From Cytobacillus purgationiresistens (GTDB lineage Bacteria > Bacillota > Bacilli > Bacillales > Cytobacillaceae), in the NCBI RefSeq assembly GCF_030813235.1, contig NZ_JAUSUB010000033.1, positions 1-59,507 on the forward strand: DNA of 59,507 nt. The letters are read 5' to 3'. Below, in pieces: positions 50,630-59,507 of this stretch; position 1 is the stretch's first letter; the number at the start of each line of letters is the position of its first letter. The notes below the pieces were generated by a model. That model searched no databases and had not been told where the DNA came from. It saw only the letters and a program-made list of their open reading frames with translations. A program made the position numbers and the translations under genes.

Positions 50630-51508
50630 CTATTCTTCTACATGATAAGCTCGATAAACCTCTCTTTTATTCAAATCACGATCACTGGCGGTTTGTTTAA
50701 TTGCTTCTTTACTTGTTAATTCCTTTACAGATATATAATGTTCAACATGCTCTTCGATTGTGAGCTCTTCCCACCAGCTATTATCTTCAGAAAGATGATC
50801 TTCTGAGGAGCCTTCAAGAATCAGGCAGAATTCACCGCGAATCTCATCTGTATCTGCCCATTGTATAGCTTCAGACACAGTTCCTCTGATAAACTCCTCA
50901 TACTTCTTCGTTAACTCACGGCATAAGACGATTTTCCTATTCCCCATATGCTCTAACATCAAATTCAGAGTTTCTTTTAATCGATGAGGAGATTCATAAA
51001 GAATGATTGTCGATGATAAAATCGCTAAATCAGCTAATTCTTTTCTTTTATTCTTCTTTTGTCTTTCTAAAAATCCATAAAAGTAAAATGGTTGTGTTCC
51101 TATACCTGAAGCAATTAATGCTGTTAACGCAGCATTTGCCCCTGGAAGCGGAACAACAGTTAGATGTTCTTCAACCGCTGACACCACTAATTCATAGCCT
51201 GGGTCAGAGATTGTCGGCATACCCGCATCACTCACTAGTGCCACCTTTGATCCGCTCTTCAGCTTTTCAATTATTTTGTAGCCACTGGATTCTTTATTAT
51301 GTTCATGATAACTAATAATCGGTGTTTCAATCTCAAAGTAATTGCATAATTTCTTCGTATTACGTGTATCTTCCGCAGCGATAAAGTCTGCTTCCTTCAT
51401 GATTCTAATCGCCCTAAAACTCATATCTTCAAGATTGCCAATCGGAGTGGGGACAAGGTACAACATGCCCTTTTCTTCCTCATTACTAAAGCTTTTTTGT
51501 TGATGCAT
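50630..51508 (-). CDS. rsmI: 16S rRNA 2'-O-ribose C1402 methyltransferase
   Basis: A SAM-dependent TP-methylase-fold enzyme that modifies C1402 in the ribosomal P site. The 292-residue protein has GMLYLVPTPIGNLEDMSFRAIRIMKEADFIAAEDTRNTKKL, VALVSDAGMPTISDPGYELV, VVPLPGANAALTALIASG and ILYESPHRLKETL. The ATG at 51508 has GGTGAG at 7 nt. It follows yazA closely, the B. subtilis yabB-yazA-yabC order. Confidence 0.95.
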   Translation of the reverse strand: MHQQKSFSNEEEKGMLYLVPTPIGNLEDMSFRAIRIMKEADFIAAEDTRNTKKLCNYFEIETPIISYHEHNKESSGYKIIEKLKSGSKVALVSDAGMPTISDPGYELVVSAVEEHLTVVPLPGANAALTALIASGIGTQPFYFYGFLERQKKNKRKELADLAILSSTIILYESPHRLKETLNLMLEHMGNRKIVLCRELTKKYEEFIRGTVSEAIQWADTDEIRGEFCLILEGSSEDHLSEDNSWWEELTIEEHVEHYISVKELTSKEAIKQTASDRDLNKREVYRAYHVEE

Positions 51509-51549
51509 ATATGCACTCACCTATTTCTTATTAATTGCATTGACTCCAT

Positions 51550-51810
51550 TTACGAGCGATATAAACCGATCACATCGAGCTTTTGCTTACGATCTAACTG
51601 CTTAAAGCGATATTCAGCTCTCATGGCATCACGTTTATTATCAAATGTTTGATGGAATACCAGCTTAAGCGGTGCCCTGCCTCTTGTGTACTTGGCACCC
51701 TTTCCTTCATTATGCTTCTTTAAACGGCGTTCTAGATTATTAGTGTATCCGGCGTACAAGCTCCCGTCATTACATTCCAAAACGTAAAAATAATGCTCAT
51801 TATTCTCCAT
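51550..51810 (-). CDS. yazA: GIY-YIG nuclease-like protein YazA
   Basis: An 86-residue single-domain protein: [51 protein letters not shown], with the GIY-YIG tyrosines and an arginine typical of UvrC-like nucleases. The cellular role is unknown. It overlaps the end of trmN6 by 11 nt. Confidence 0.94.
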   Translation of the reverse strand: MENNEHYFYVLECNDGSLYAGYTNNLERRLKKHNEGKGAKYTRGRAPLKLVFHQTFDNKRDAMRAEYRFKQLDRKQKLDVIGLYRS

Positions 51811-52540
51811 ACAAAATCTCTCTTAATTCCTTCGAATATTCATTTCCTTCATTATATATAAATAAAGGGGCCATAATCTTTAAGTCCGGCTTGCCATTCT
51901 TTATGGCCTCAATAAGTAATACATTAGCCTCTTTACCTAATTTAGGATATACCATTTGAATTCTCTTAGGCTCTAATTGATATTTCCGCATTAAAGTAAC
52001 AATATCAAGTAATCTCCCAGGACGATGAACGAAAGCAACCTTTCCGCCTTGCTTCACTAGCTGGCTTGCCACACGAATCGTATCTTCTAATGTACAAAGA
52101 ATTTCATGGCGGGCAATGGCTAAATGCTCATTTTCATTCATGACTTTATTCGAAGGAGTAGTAAAGTATGGGGGATTACATGTGACGACATCGAATTTTC
52201 CATATCCAAATCTTTCAGTCATACGCTTAATGTCCCCATGAACCATCGATAAACGCTCCTGTAAACCATTATACTTAATACTTCTCATCGCCATATCATA
52301 AAGTCTCTCTTGTATCTCTACACCCGTAATATGCCCCTTTGTTCTAGCGCTTAAAAATAGTGGAATGACACCATTCCCGCTGCAAAGGTCAATTAACTTT
52401 CCCTTTTGAATGGGTACATAGACAAATCTCGCTAACAACACAGCGTCAATTGAAAAGGAAAAAACGGAGGGACTTTGAATGATTCTCAAGTTCTCCGCTA
52501 ATAAATGATCTAATCTTTCATCTCCCTTTAAGACATCCAT
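51800..52540 (-). CDS. trmN6: tRNA1(Val) adenine-N6 methyltransferase family (YabB)
   Basis: A 246-residue SAM methyltransferase with SAM motif [28 protein letters not shown], and the amino-methylating NPPY motif ([13 protein letters not shown]). It is expected to methylate A37 or a related position in tRNA, by family. The ATG at 52540 has GGAGG 8 nt upstream and matches the family start; 47 more residues in frame would overlap yabA. Confidence 0.92.
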   Translation of the reverse strand: MDVLKGDERLDHLLAENLRIIQSPSVFSFSIDAVLLARFVYVPIQKGKLIDLCSGNGVIPLFLSARTKGHITGVEIQERLYDMAMRSIKYNGLQERLSMVHGDIKRMTERFGYGKFDVVTCNPPYFTTPSNKVMNENEHLAIARHEILCTLEDTIRVASQLVKQGGKVAFVHRPGRLLDIVTLMRKYQLEPKRIQMVYPKLGKEANVLLIEAIKNGKPDLKIMAPLFIYNEGNEYSKELREILYGE

Positions 52541-52585
52541 ACCTAAATCCTCCAAATGATTCTTCAGTTTTACCCAATTTCCTTT

Positions 52586-52624
52586 AAAAATTGCCTTCCT
52601 ATATACAGGAAGGCAATTTTTATT
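52586..52624 (-). terminator. Terminator between yabA and trmN6
   Basis: A perfect palindrome, AAAAATTGCCTTCCT / AGGAAGGCAATTTTT, with a short loop. It overlaps the last yabA codons and can act on both strands. It probably splits the otherwise tight tmk-to-rsmI gene run into two units. Confidence 0.85.
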
Positions 52625-52994
52625 TCTTATTAAGAAACGATAGACAGAATAGACAATCCCCTTCTTTTCGAGGGCTGCCAAAATGCAGATTACATATATG
52701 GAAGCCCTCTTGATATAGACGTGCTAAATTATCATAGCCCTCACCAATATCCAGAAGCTTTTCGTCATCCGCTTCCTCTAATGACTGTTTTGACGTATTC
52801 TTTTTCCCGGTCTTCTTCTCTCTATCTGTCGTGATCTTTAACCGGCGTCTCAAATGATCATTTTCAAGCTTCAAAGAATTATTTTCTTCCAGCACCTCTG
52901 CCAAATGCTGCTTTAACTCACCAAGCTTCTGATATAATTGCCCAATTTGAGATTCCATATTATCTACTGAATCAAAGATTTCCTTTTTATCCAA
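52620..52994 (-). CDS. yabA: Replication initiation control protein YabA
   Basis: It binds DnaA and DnaN to prevent re-initiation. The 124-residue protein has an N-terminal leucine-rich coiled coil ([47 protein letters not shown]) for tetramerisation and a C-terminal zinc domain with [23 protein letters not shown] chose TTG at 52994, giving [10 protein letters not shown], with GAGGTGG 7 nt upstream; the ORF opens 16 codons earlier inside ricT. Confidence 0.94.
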   Translation of the reverse strand: MDKKEIFDSVDNMESQIGQLYQKLGELKQHLAEVLEENNSLKLENDHLRRRLKITTDREKKTGKKNTSKQSLEEADDEKLLDIGEGYDNLARLYQEGFHICNLHFGSPRKEGDCLFCLSFLNKK

Positions 52995-53007
52995 ACATTC
53001 CACCTCA

Positions 53008-53832
53008 TTAATCTGTGGATTGAACTGATACAGCACCTTCATTTATTTCCTCAAGAGTGAATTCAAGCACGCGTTCTTGTTCCTTTAAGTTCACTTGCAG
53101 AATTCGTTCCAAAATATTTAAACCAACGACTTTACCAGAACCTTCAGGTGTTTTTACCCATTCTCCAATATCTGGAAGCTGTTTCTTAGCTGTTTCATAT
53201 TCATCATTTTCATACTTCAAACAGCACATGAGACGACCGCAAAGCCCAGATATTTTTGTTGGGTTTAATGATAAATTCTGATCCTTCGCCATTTTAATTG
53301 ACACAGGGTCAAAATCTCCTAGAAATGTTGAGCAACAAAGCATTCTCCCGCATGGTCCAATACCACCCAGCATTTTTGCTTCATCGCGTACACCAATTTG
53401 CCGCAGCTCAATTCTTGTCCGAAAAATGGCTGCCAAATCCTTAACCAGCTCCCGAAAATCCACACGTCCATCCGCTGTAAAGTAAAAAATTACTTTGTTG
53501 CGATCAAATGTATACTCTACATCTACAAGTTTCATATCCAACTGATGGGTCGTTACTTTTTCGCAGCATACATCATAAGCTTCCTTGGCTGCTTGCCTGT
53601 TTTCCTCGACAATCATTCGATCCTTTTGATCCGCAATACGCAGGACCTTTTTCAATGGAAGGACAACATCATGCTCATCAACCTTTTTGGGAGCAATAAC
53701 GACTTTGCCATATTCCACTCCTCGAACCGTTTCGACTATCACAAAGTCATCCTTTTGTATTGAAAGATCTCCGGGATCAAAATAATAAATCTTGCCCGCT
53801 TTTTTAAAGCGCACTCCCACTACATCATACAA
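53008..53832 (-). CDS. ricT: RicT / PSP1-domain regulatory iron-sulfur protein (YaaT)
   Basis: A 274-residue member of the RicAFT (YlbF-YmcA-YaaT) complex, which promotes sporulation, competence and mRNA processing by RNase Y. It has the PSP1 domain with [45 protein letters not shown] and [16 protein letters not shown]; the clustered cysteines bind an Fe-S cluster in the known complex. It overlaps holB by 8 nt. Confidence 0.95.
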   Translation of the reverse strand: MYDVVGVRFKKAGKIYYFDPGDLSIQKDDFVIVETVRGVEYGKVVIAPKKVDEHDVVLPLKKVLRIADQKDRMIVEENRQAAKEAYDVCCEKVTTHQLDMKLVDVEYTFDRNKVIFYFTADGRVDFRELVKDLAAIFRTRIELRQIGVRDEAKMLGGIGPCGRMLCCSTFLGDFDPVSIKMAKDQNLSLNPTKISGLCGRLMCCLKYENDEYETAKKQLPDIGEWVKTPEGSGKVVGLNILERILQVNLKEQERVLEFTLEEINEGAVSVQSTD

Positions 53833-54832
53833 ATGAAGATCCCTCCTGCATTTTTAACACAAGCTGTTCCATCAACAACTGCGGATTCATATTTGCTTGT
53901 AGCTTCCTTTTTGATTCTAAGACAGCTGTAATTTGATCTGTCAGTTTTCTGCTGGAAGATTGAAGCGAATATGGCTCTAAACGATTTCGCTCCATAACAA
54001 AGGCCATTTGTTCACCTTTGCCGAGCTGAATATATAGCAAATCTTTTAATAAAAGAAGTAGTATGTCTAAACCCAGATCTAATTGATCCTTCTCTTTAAA
54101 GTGCGGAAACCATTCCTCTTGAAGCGTCACCATCGCCTGCAAAGGATTTTTCTTTAGCACTTCGTATAATTTTAACACTATTTTTTGCGCTTGTACAAAC
54201 CAATCATCCCCACTATATGCTAAAGCTTCGTCCAAATTATGGGTGATGCGTGCAAGAATAGCTGCCATTTCCTCGTTTACACCATTCACTTTTAGCTGTT
54301 CAATAAATATTTCAACCGAAAGTGGTTTAAAGGTGATAGACTGACATCGTGATAAAATAGTTGGCAGCATCCTTTGGGATTGCTCGGTTATGAGGATTGC
54401 TGTTGTTTCAGCGTGCGGTTCTTCTAAAAACTTCAATAAACTATTTGCTGCATTCACCGTCATTCGATCCGCATGGACAATCACATATACTTTTTTGTTC
54501 GATTCCACACCTGTCTTTGAAAATTCTTCTTGAAGCGCTCGAATCTGTTGTTTCTTTATTGATTGGCCATCAGGCTCTATCATATGAACATCTGGATGGT
54601 TATTATGGTTAATTCTCTTACAGTTCAGGCACGTTTCACATGAAACATATCCATCAATAGGGGATAAACAAAAGATACTTTTCGCCAGAAGCAGGCTCGC
54701 ACCTTTTTTTCCTGTACCCTTCATTCCTTCGAATAAATAAGCATGGGCAAGCCGATTTTTACTTAAGCTGTTTTTAAACATCTTCAGCACGACAGGCTGC
54801 ATATCCTGAAACTGTTCCCATGTTTGTGTCAT
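53825..54832 (-). CDS. holB: DNA polymerase III subunit delta prime
   Basis: A clamp-loader subunit, 335 residues. It has a degenerate P-loop EGMKGTGKKGASLLLA, a zinc site with CETCLNCKRINHNNHPDVH, and the sensor SRCQSITFKPL. The ATG at 54832 has GTGAG 9 nt upstream, a modest site; TTG 54841 is an alternative. It lies between yaaR and ricT, as in B. subtilis. Confidence 0.94.
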   Translation of the reverse strand: MTQTWEQFQDMQPVVLKMFKNSLSKNRLAHAYLFEGMKGTGKKGASLLLAKSIFCLSPIDGYVSCETCLNCKRINHNNHPDVHMIEPDGQSIKKQQIRALQEEFSKTGVESNKKVYVIVHADRMTVNAANSLLKFLEEPHAETTAILITEQSQRMLPTILSRCQSITFKPLSVEIFIEQLKVNGVNEEMAAILARITHNLDEALAYSGDDWFVQAQKIVLKLYEVLKKNPLQAMVTLQEEWFPHFKEKDQLDLGLDILLLLLKDLLYIQLGKGEQMAFVMERNRLEPYSLQSSSRKLTDQITAVLESKRKLQANMNPQLLMEQLVLKMQEGSSFV

Positions 54833-54846
54833 GCTGATCAACTCAC

Positions 54847-55287
54847 TTACGTATATAGATTGATTAATAATCCTTTAATCTCACCGATTTTACCAAGAAT
54901 ATCGATTGAATCTCCTTCTTGCTGTAATATCTGCTTTGCTAGTTCCGCAAGCCTCTCGTCAATTGTTTCAACAATTTTTAAAGCCTTGCCCTGGCCGAGA
55001 TGATTCCAGCTATGTGACTGCTTAAGTTCCATCCCGTATTCTACCGTTTCTTTAATAAACTTTTTAACCAAAGTTTTATATTTAGCCATGTCCTTAAAGC
55101 TTCTGGATCTAGCAAGTCTTCTGCCCGCTGATTCTATATCACCCAGCAGGGCATGCATTTGTGATGTTTGCATTTTCTGCCCATGCTTTTGAACAAGTTC
55201 ATTAAATTTTAATTGGTTGCCGACAGGCTGTTTTTGATCCTGTCGGACTTTATCTACGTTTAAACGAATATCCTGATTGATTTTCAT
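54847..55287 (-). CDS. yaaR: DUF327 protein YaaR
   Basis: A 146-residue helical cytoplasmic protein (NELVQKHGQKMQTSQMHALLGDIESAGRRLARSRSFKDMAKYKTLVKKFIKETVEYGMELKQSH). No catalytic motif is visible and its function is unknown. The second of two tandem ATGs is chosen because GGGGG lies about 6 nt upstream and the length equals the B. subtilis protein. It is conserved in the darA-yaaR-holB order. Confidence 0.88.
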   Translation of the reverse strand: MKINQDIRLNVDKVRQDQKQPVGNQLKFNELVQKHGQKMQTSQMHALLGDIESAGRRLARSRSFKDMAKYKTLVKKFIKETVEYGMELKQSHSWNHLGQGKALKIVETIDERLAELAKQILQQEGDSIDILGKIGEIKGLLINLYT

Positions 55288-55314
55288 CATTTACCCCCGA
55301 TTCACCAAATCTTT

Positions 55315-55692
<378 letters not shown>

Positions 55693-55746
55693 TCAGTTAT
55701 TTTATGCACTAACAGGGATATACTGACCGATTTTTCATTGTTGCTG

Positions 55747-56385
55747 TTATTTTTTACTAATAATCAGTGGTTTTAATAGTTCCTGTGCTTGTTTAAAAAC
55801 TTCATTTACTGATTTAGCTGCATTCACATTTTTAATCCGCTGCGGATATCGTTTCTGTAGCTGGAGGTAACCTTCTCTCACTTTTTCATGAAACGCCAGA
55901 TCTTCGAGATCAAGTCGATTAACTTCTCTCCCTTTGTGAATATTAATTCTCTCAAGGCCTTTTTCTGGTTCAATATCAAAATATAAAGTGAGTGCTGGCA
56001 TTAATTTTTCGATCGCAAATTCATTGATCGACAGTACTTCATCAACCCCAAGTCCCCTTGCATAACCTTGATAAGCTAATGAACTATCAACAAAACGGTC
56101 ACATAACACAATATACCCATCTTCCAATGCCGGGATAACCTTTTCCACCAAATGCTGTCTCCGTGCTGCTGCATATAGAAGCGCTTCTGTCTTTGAATCC
56201 ATTTTTGTATTGGACTTATCTAGTATTACACTTCTTATTTGTTCTGCAATTTCAATTCCACCAGGCTCTCTTGTTAATTTTATGTTATACCCTTCACTCT
56301 CAAGACTTTCAGCCAGCATATTCATGATGGTTGTTTTGCCGGCCCCCTCAGGCCCCTCCGCTGTGATAAAAATGCCTTTTTCCAT
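55747..56385 (-). CDS. tmk: Thymidylate kinase
   Basis: It phosphorylates dTMP to dTDP. The 212-residue protein has the P-loop [22 protein letters not shown], and the thymidine-contact [17 protein letters not shown]. It lies between the decarboxylase gene and darA, the conserved order. Confidence 0.97.
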   Translation of the reverse strand: MEKGIFITAEGPEGAGKTTIMNMLAESLESEGYNIKLTREPGGIEIAEQIRSVILDKSNTKMDSKTEALLYAAARRQHLVEKVIPALEDGYIVLCDRFVDSSLAYQGYARGLGVDEVLSINEFAIEKLMPALTLYFDIEPEKGLERINIHKGREVNRLDLEDLAFHEKVREGYLQLQKRYPQRIKNVNAAKSVNEVFKQAQELLKPLIISKK

Positions 56386-56420
56386 TGTATAACCCCCAGA
56401 TGATTCGTCAAATTGTTTCG

Positions 56421-57848
56421 TTACTGATAAATATTAATCAGCCCTCTTTGCAAATCAAGCACATCTTGAAAACGCGCACCTGCCTGCAAGAGCTCATGTA
56501 AATGTTGAATATGTTCTTTTGTTATTATTTCCCCGGGAAATAATAACGGGATGCCTGGTGGATATGGCAGAATGAGCTGCGCGCAAATCTTTCCACAAGC
56601 CTCATCTATTTTTACAGTTTTTACTTCTTTCCTATCCGTCCTAGATAAAGTGGTAATCTTTGCATGGTGACTGATATGCCTTTTTTTAATTTCTTTATCA
56701 CCGTACATCTCTTGCCTCTTCATATTATCCTTTATGCACCTTAGGACCTCTTCAAATGGATAAAATTCTCCTTTCTTAACCAACGGAAAAACCATTAACA
56801 CATTGAAGGGATCAGCAAGCTCTGTAAAAATGCTTCTCTCCTCTAATAAGCGCTGTAAATCAAAGCCTGTAAGAGCAGTGTTGGACTGTATTGTTATCTT
56901 AAGAGGATCACCCATTTGATTGGCATAACGTAAGACGCTTATTCCCTTTATTGAATCCAACTGATCTCGGAAGTGGTTTATCGTTTGCATCAAAGCCTTC
57001 CCGTCCTCATTTGAGAAAGAAGCTAGATAGCTGCGGGCAAAATCCAAAGATGCCATAATTGGATAGGAGGGACTGCTTGATTGCAGAATTCGCAAATAAT
57101 GCTCAACCCGCTCCTTAGCAACGATGGTGCTATTCATATGTAGGTAGGCACCCATCGTCATTGCAGGCAATGTCTTATGAGCGGATTGGATAACAATATC
57201 GGCCTTTAACTCCACCGCTGAAGGAGGAAATATTTCACTTCCGTAAAAATGAGCCCCATGTGCTTCATCAACAAGCACAGGAATCCCTTTTTCATGCGCC
57301 TTAGCTATCATTTCCTCTAATGGGTAAACCATGCCATAGTAATTTGGGTATGTAAGTATCAAAGCTTTTGCATGTGGATATTTCATCAGTGCTTCCTCCA
57401 CAAGATCACAGGACACACCGCCTGCCACGCCCCACTCTTCATCGTACTCGGGTGCTAAGAAAACAGGATTAGCCTTTGCAAGCGACAAACCATTTATAAT
57501 TGATTTATGACAATTCCTCTGAACAAGGACCGTATCACCTTCGCCAACCGCAGCCAAAATCATCGCCAAGTTCCCAACTGTCGATCCATTTACTAAAAAG
57601 TAGCTTTTTTGCACCTGATACAACTGGGCAAGTAACTCTTCCGCCTCTGCAATCACACCTTCAGGCGAGTGCAAATCATCTAGACCGGAAAGCTCCGTAA
57701 CATCTAAAGAAAGGAACTCACTAAAATGGTGTCTTGCCGGAGCTGGGACTACCATGCCATTTTTATGACCTGGGACATGAAAAGATATTGGTCTCTTCAC
57801 CCTATGTTTAAATAGTTGTTGTAATAACGGTATATTTGTCTGATTCAT
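56421..57848 (-). CDS. yaaO: Orn/Lys/Arg decarboxylase family PLP enzyme (YaaO)
   Basis: A fold-type I PLP enzyme of 475 residues. It has [10 protein letters not shown] near the start, [58 protein letters not shown] (aspartate and PLP lysine), and a C-terminal domain typical of the family. It may make cadaverine, putrescine or agmatine; substrate cannot be told from sequence. In B. subtilis yaaO precedes tmk, as here. It diverges from csfB across a 238-bp gap with no other gene. Confidence 0.9.
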   Translation of the reverse strand: MNQTNIPLLQQLFKHRVKRPISFHVPGHKNGMVVPAPARHHFSEFLSLDVTELSGLDDLHSPEGVIAEAEELLAQLYQVQKSYFLVNGSTVGNLAMILAAVGEGDTVLVQRNCHKSIINGLSLAKANPVFLAPEYDEEWGVAGGVSCDLVEEALMKYPHAKALILTYPNYYGMVYPLEEMIAKAHEKGIPVLVDEAHGAHFYGSEIFPPSAVELKADIVIQSAHKTLPAMTMGAYLHMNSTIVAKERVEHYLRILQSSSPSYPIMASLDFARSYLASFSNEDGKALMQTINHFRDQLDSIKGISVLRYANQMGDPLKITIQSNTALTGFDLQRLLEERSIFTELADPFNVLMVFPLVKKGEFYPFEEVLRCIKDNMKRQEMYGDKEIKKRHISHHAKITTLSRTDRKEVKTVKIDEACGKICAQLILPYPPGIPLLFPGEIITKEHIQHLHELLQAGARFQDVLDLQRGLINIYQ

Positions 57849-58034
57849 TTATATCCCCAATACTCATCTTAAGTTTCCTTTCTATTTTATCAAATCACTA
57901 TAAAAAAAGGAAAATTCATTGAAATAATTTTCTACGGATAATTTTTTTTACAATTCGAAAGCAGACATACACCCAAAACCTATTTCTAACATAGAATATA
58001 AAACAAAGCTGCCAAGGATGAAAATTCTAAAAAT

Positions 58035-58065
58035 TGTATACAAATCCCTAATTTGGGGCATGATT
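58035..58065 (+). promoter_or_regulatory. Sigma-F-like csfB promoter
   Basis: -35 TGTATA (58035-58040), 15-bp spacer, -10 GGGCATGATT (58056-58065), resembling the sigma-F consensus GYWTA...GGNNANAMTW. csfB is a known sigma-F gene. The site lies just upstream of the ribosome site. Confidence 0.65.
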
Positions 58066-58086
58066 TAGTGTATGGAGGTGGAGTGA

Positions 58087-58290
58087 TTGAGTTCGCTGCT
58101 AGCAAAGAAAACAATCGAAAAAAGCTGTATCATTTGTGAGGAAACAAAAACCCAGGGAATACATCTATACACTTCTTTTATTTGCACAGACTGTGAAAAA
58201 GATTTAATCGCAACCGAAACGAACGATCCCAAATATAAATATTACCTAAATAAACTTAAAAAGATTAATACACCTGAAATTTTTTCCTAG
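58087..58290 (+). CDS. csfB: Anti-sigma-G/E factor Gin (CsfB)
   Basis: It inhibits premature sigma-G, and sigma-E in the forespore. The 67-residue protein has two zinc-binding CxxC pairs, SCIICEETKTQGIHLYTSFICTDCEKDLI, matching B. subtilis CsfB. The start is TTG 58087 with GGAGG 8 nt upstream. Unlike its tmk-side neighbours it is on the plus strand; from memory B. subtilis csfB runs with yaaO and is followed by xpaC and yaaN, which are missing here. Confidence 0.9.
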   Translation: MSSLLAKKTIEKSCIICEETKTQGIHLYTSFICTDCEKDLIATETNDPKYKYYLNKLKKINTPEIFS

Positions 58291-58291
58291 C

Positions 58292-58313
58292 AGTCTCCAT
58301 TTGGGGACTTTTT
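58292..58313 (+). terminator. csfB terminator
   Basis: Stem AGTCTCC / GGGGACT with loop ATTT, then TTTT, immediately after the csfB stop. Confidence 0.85.
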
Positions 58314-58394
58314 ATTTGCCTGAATTTCATATAAGAACAAAGATTTTATACACTTATTGGATATTTATTTTAACATAAGGCTCTTTTCTAAAAG

Positions 58395-58605
58395 ATTGTT
58401 GTTTTTTTTCATAGGTTTTGATAAGACAAACCATTGAAAAGTTAAGTTGATTGGAACGGGTGTGCGAGACTCCTGCGGGAGCAGCGGGACAGGTGAGACC
58501 CCGCAGGAGCATAGCGACAAGGAGGCTCACCGCCCGCCCCGCGGAAAGCGAGCACCTGGAGAGAAAATCAATGACTATTGCAACAAAGTATACGAAAACA
58601 GCCTA
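58395..58605 (+). repeat. Family C GC-rich repeat, full copy
   Basis: AAAGATTGTTGTTTTTTTTC, TTTGATAAGACAAACCATTG and GTTGATTGGAACGG lead into the core GCGAGACTCCTGCGGGAGC, CGGGACAGGTGAGACCCCGC, GGAGGCTCACCGCCCGC, CCCGCGGAAAGCGAGCACC, ending AAAGTATACGAAAACAGCC. CCTGCGG and CCGCAGG in the core pair. The second, deleted copy lies at 21290-21475. The remaining part of 58314-58394 is AT-rich. Confidence 0.8.
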
Positions 58606-58638
58606 AAATAAAGATAATACATTATAGGTGAGGAGAAT

Positions 58639-59134
58639 ATGGAACTAAACAAATTACCAAAGGTGAGATTGAGGGAATTAAACCTTGACGATGCAGAAGA
58701 CCGTTATCAGTGGTGCTTAGACAAAGAGGTTACAAAACATCTGAACATGCCTGACAAGTACCCCCCTTTTAGTAGGGAAGAGACGGTGAAGTGGATTGGC
58801 ATGTGCATGAATCAAACCAATGGATATGTGTGCAAATAGCTATCGTAACTGAACAAGGTAAACATATGGATGGATTGATTTTAAAAACATTGATAAAATA
58901 AACAACCATGCAGAGTTAGGGATAGCTATAGGTGTTAAAAACTACTGGGGTAAAGGATATAGATTATATTCAATGAGAGAAATGTTCGTTGTAGGAGATA
59001 GTGAACTCAACCTGAACAAGATTTGGCTAAAAGTAGAGATTGATAATGAAAAAGCCATTAAGTCATATAAACGAATAGGCTATGTCGAAGAAGATCTTAA
59101 GACAAGACCGATTAAGGAATGGGAAATATGTTGA
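58639..59134 (+). pseudogene. GNAT-family acetyltransferase, frameshifted
   Basis: The first part reads MELNKLPKVRLRELNLDDAEDRYQWCLDKEVTKHLNMPDKYPPFSREETVKWI, the start of a RimJ/RimL-like N-acetyltransferase, with GAGGAG before the ATG. The frame ends at a TAG (58837-58839). It then needs one shift near 58830 for QIAIVTEQGKH and another near 58865 to continue as GWIDFKNIDKINNHAELGIAIGVKNYWGKGYRLYSMREMF...WLKVEIDNEKAIKSYKRIGYVEEDLKTRPIKEWEIC and stop at 59134. Two frameshifts make a decayed gene more likely than sequencing error. No gene is seen in 59135-59381. Confidence 0.75.
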
Positions 59135-59381
59135 TCGTCTCAGAATGAGCATGCTTAAAAGTGAACTAAGCAATGGATAAAACAGTTAAAGATTTAATAT
59201 TAATTAAAGAAATTTAGTTCAATATTTTTGAAGGTGGTACTCTTAACTTTTAATGTCTTTGCAAATTCCTCCATTGTTCCACTCATGCCTCTTTAGTATT
59301 AGTATTTGGAATAGCCATTTCCTTCTGATTCACTGACCTTTTTCTATATTAAAAGAACGGTGAATGGAATTATTTTTTAAC

Positions 59382-59410
59382 ACAAAAAGAGCACCCATAC
59401 AGGTGCTCTC
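59382..59410 (-). terminator. rRNA operon terminator
   Basis: Minus-strand stem AGAGCACC / GGGTGCTCT around TGTAT, followed by TTTTTGTG, about 10 nt after the 5S rRNA 3' end. Confidence 0.9.
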
Positions 59411-59420
59411 ACGATCATTT

Positions 59421-59507
<87 letters not shown>

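Noticed and set aside
59219..59330. Short minus-strand ORF fragment (MSGTMEEFAKTLKV...)
   Set aside because: Fewer than 30 codons, no clear ribosome site and no known family; not supportable as a gene.

Overview
The window is a conserved core segment of a low-GC, endospore-forming Bacillaceae chromosome. It resembles the B. subtilis stretch between two ribosomal operons near oriC (csfB/yaaO/tmk through lysS), shown here in reverse, so nearly all genes lie on the minus strand. The right end cuts into a 5S rRNA whose terminator is visible. The left end holds the tandem promoters and boxA leader of the next rRNA operon, whose 16S gene lies outside. Sporulation genes (spoIIE, spoVT, spoVG, yabG, yabP/yabQ, sspF, csfB, fin) identify a spore former. 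Genus cannot be fixed from the sequence alone; several repeat families look like those I associate with Bacillus-related genera, which is recollection and not a search result.

Layout, right to left in the main transcription direction: 5S rRNA end; a frameshifted acetyltransferase remnant and csfB (both plus strand); a lysine/arginine/ornithine decarboxylase-like gene; tmk-darA-yaaR-holB-ricT-yabA-trmN6-yazA-rsmI (DNA replication and its control, c-di-AMP binding, tRNA/rRNA methylation); abrB (plus strand); metG, tatD, the RpfB/YabE-like cell-wall gene, rnmV-rsmA, yabG, veg, sspF, ispE, purR-ridA, spoVG, glmU-prs, ctc/rplY, pth, fin, mfd, spoVT, a murJ/spoVB-like flippase, mazG-rqcP-yabP-yabQ-divIC-yabR, a plus-strand tRNA-Met/tRNA-Glu pair, spoIIE, yabS-yabT, tilS-hpt-ftsH, coaX-hslO-prsA-like, cysK, then the folate operon pabB-pabA-pabC-folP-folB-folK-yazB-dusB-lysS.

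The genes cooperate in translation and its quality control (lysS, metG, pth, rqcP, tRNA and rRNA modification), folate and nucleotide precursor supply (pab/fol, prs, hpt, tmk, purR), cell-envelope growth (glmU, ftsH, divIC, yabE) and the sporulation programme. Recognisable promoters support this: Spo0A-type with a 21-bp spacer at spoIIE, sigma-H type at spoVG, sigma-B type at ctc, sigma-F type at csfB, sigma-G-like upstream of spoVT, and Spo0A boxes at abrB.

No CRISPR, prophage, insertion sequence with a transposase, or defence island is visible. The parts not explained by ordinary genes are intergenic repeats: (A) hairpin elements with conserved flanks and variable but self-complementary arms, including a 126-bp tandem array between pth and ctc; (B) elements beginning GAAAAGCGCAAGCGCC, two carrying a shared insert; (C) two copies of a GC-rich element, one internally deleted; and an almost perfect 58-bp inverted repeat beside ftsH. 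Other points worth checking are a second pair of Spo0A-like boxes upstream of abrB, plus-strand (probably head-on) csfB and tRNA genes, and a 94-codon unknown ORF overlapping a sigma-G-like promoter.
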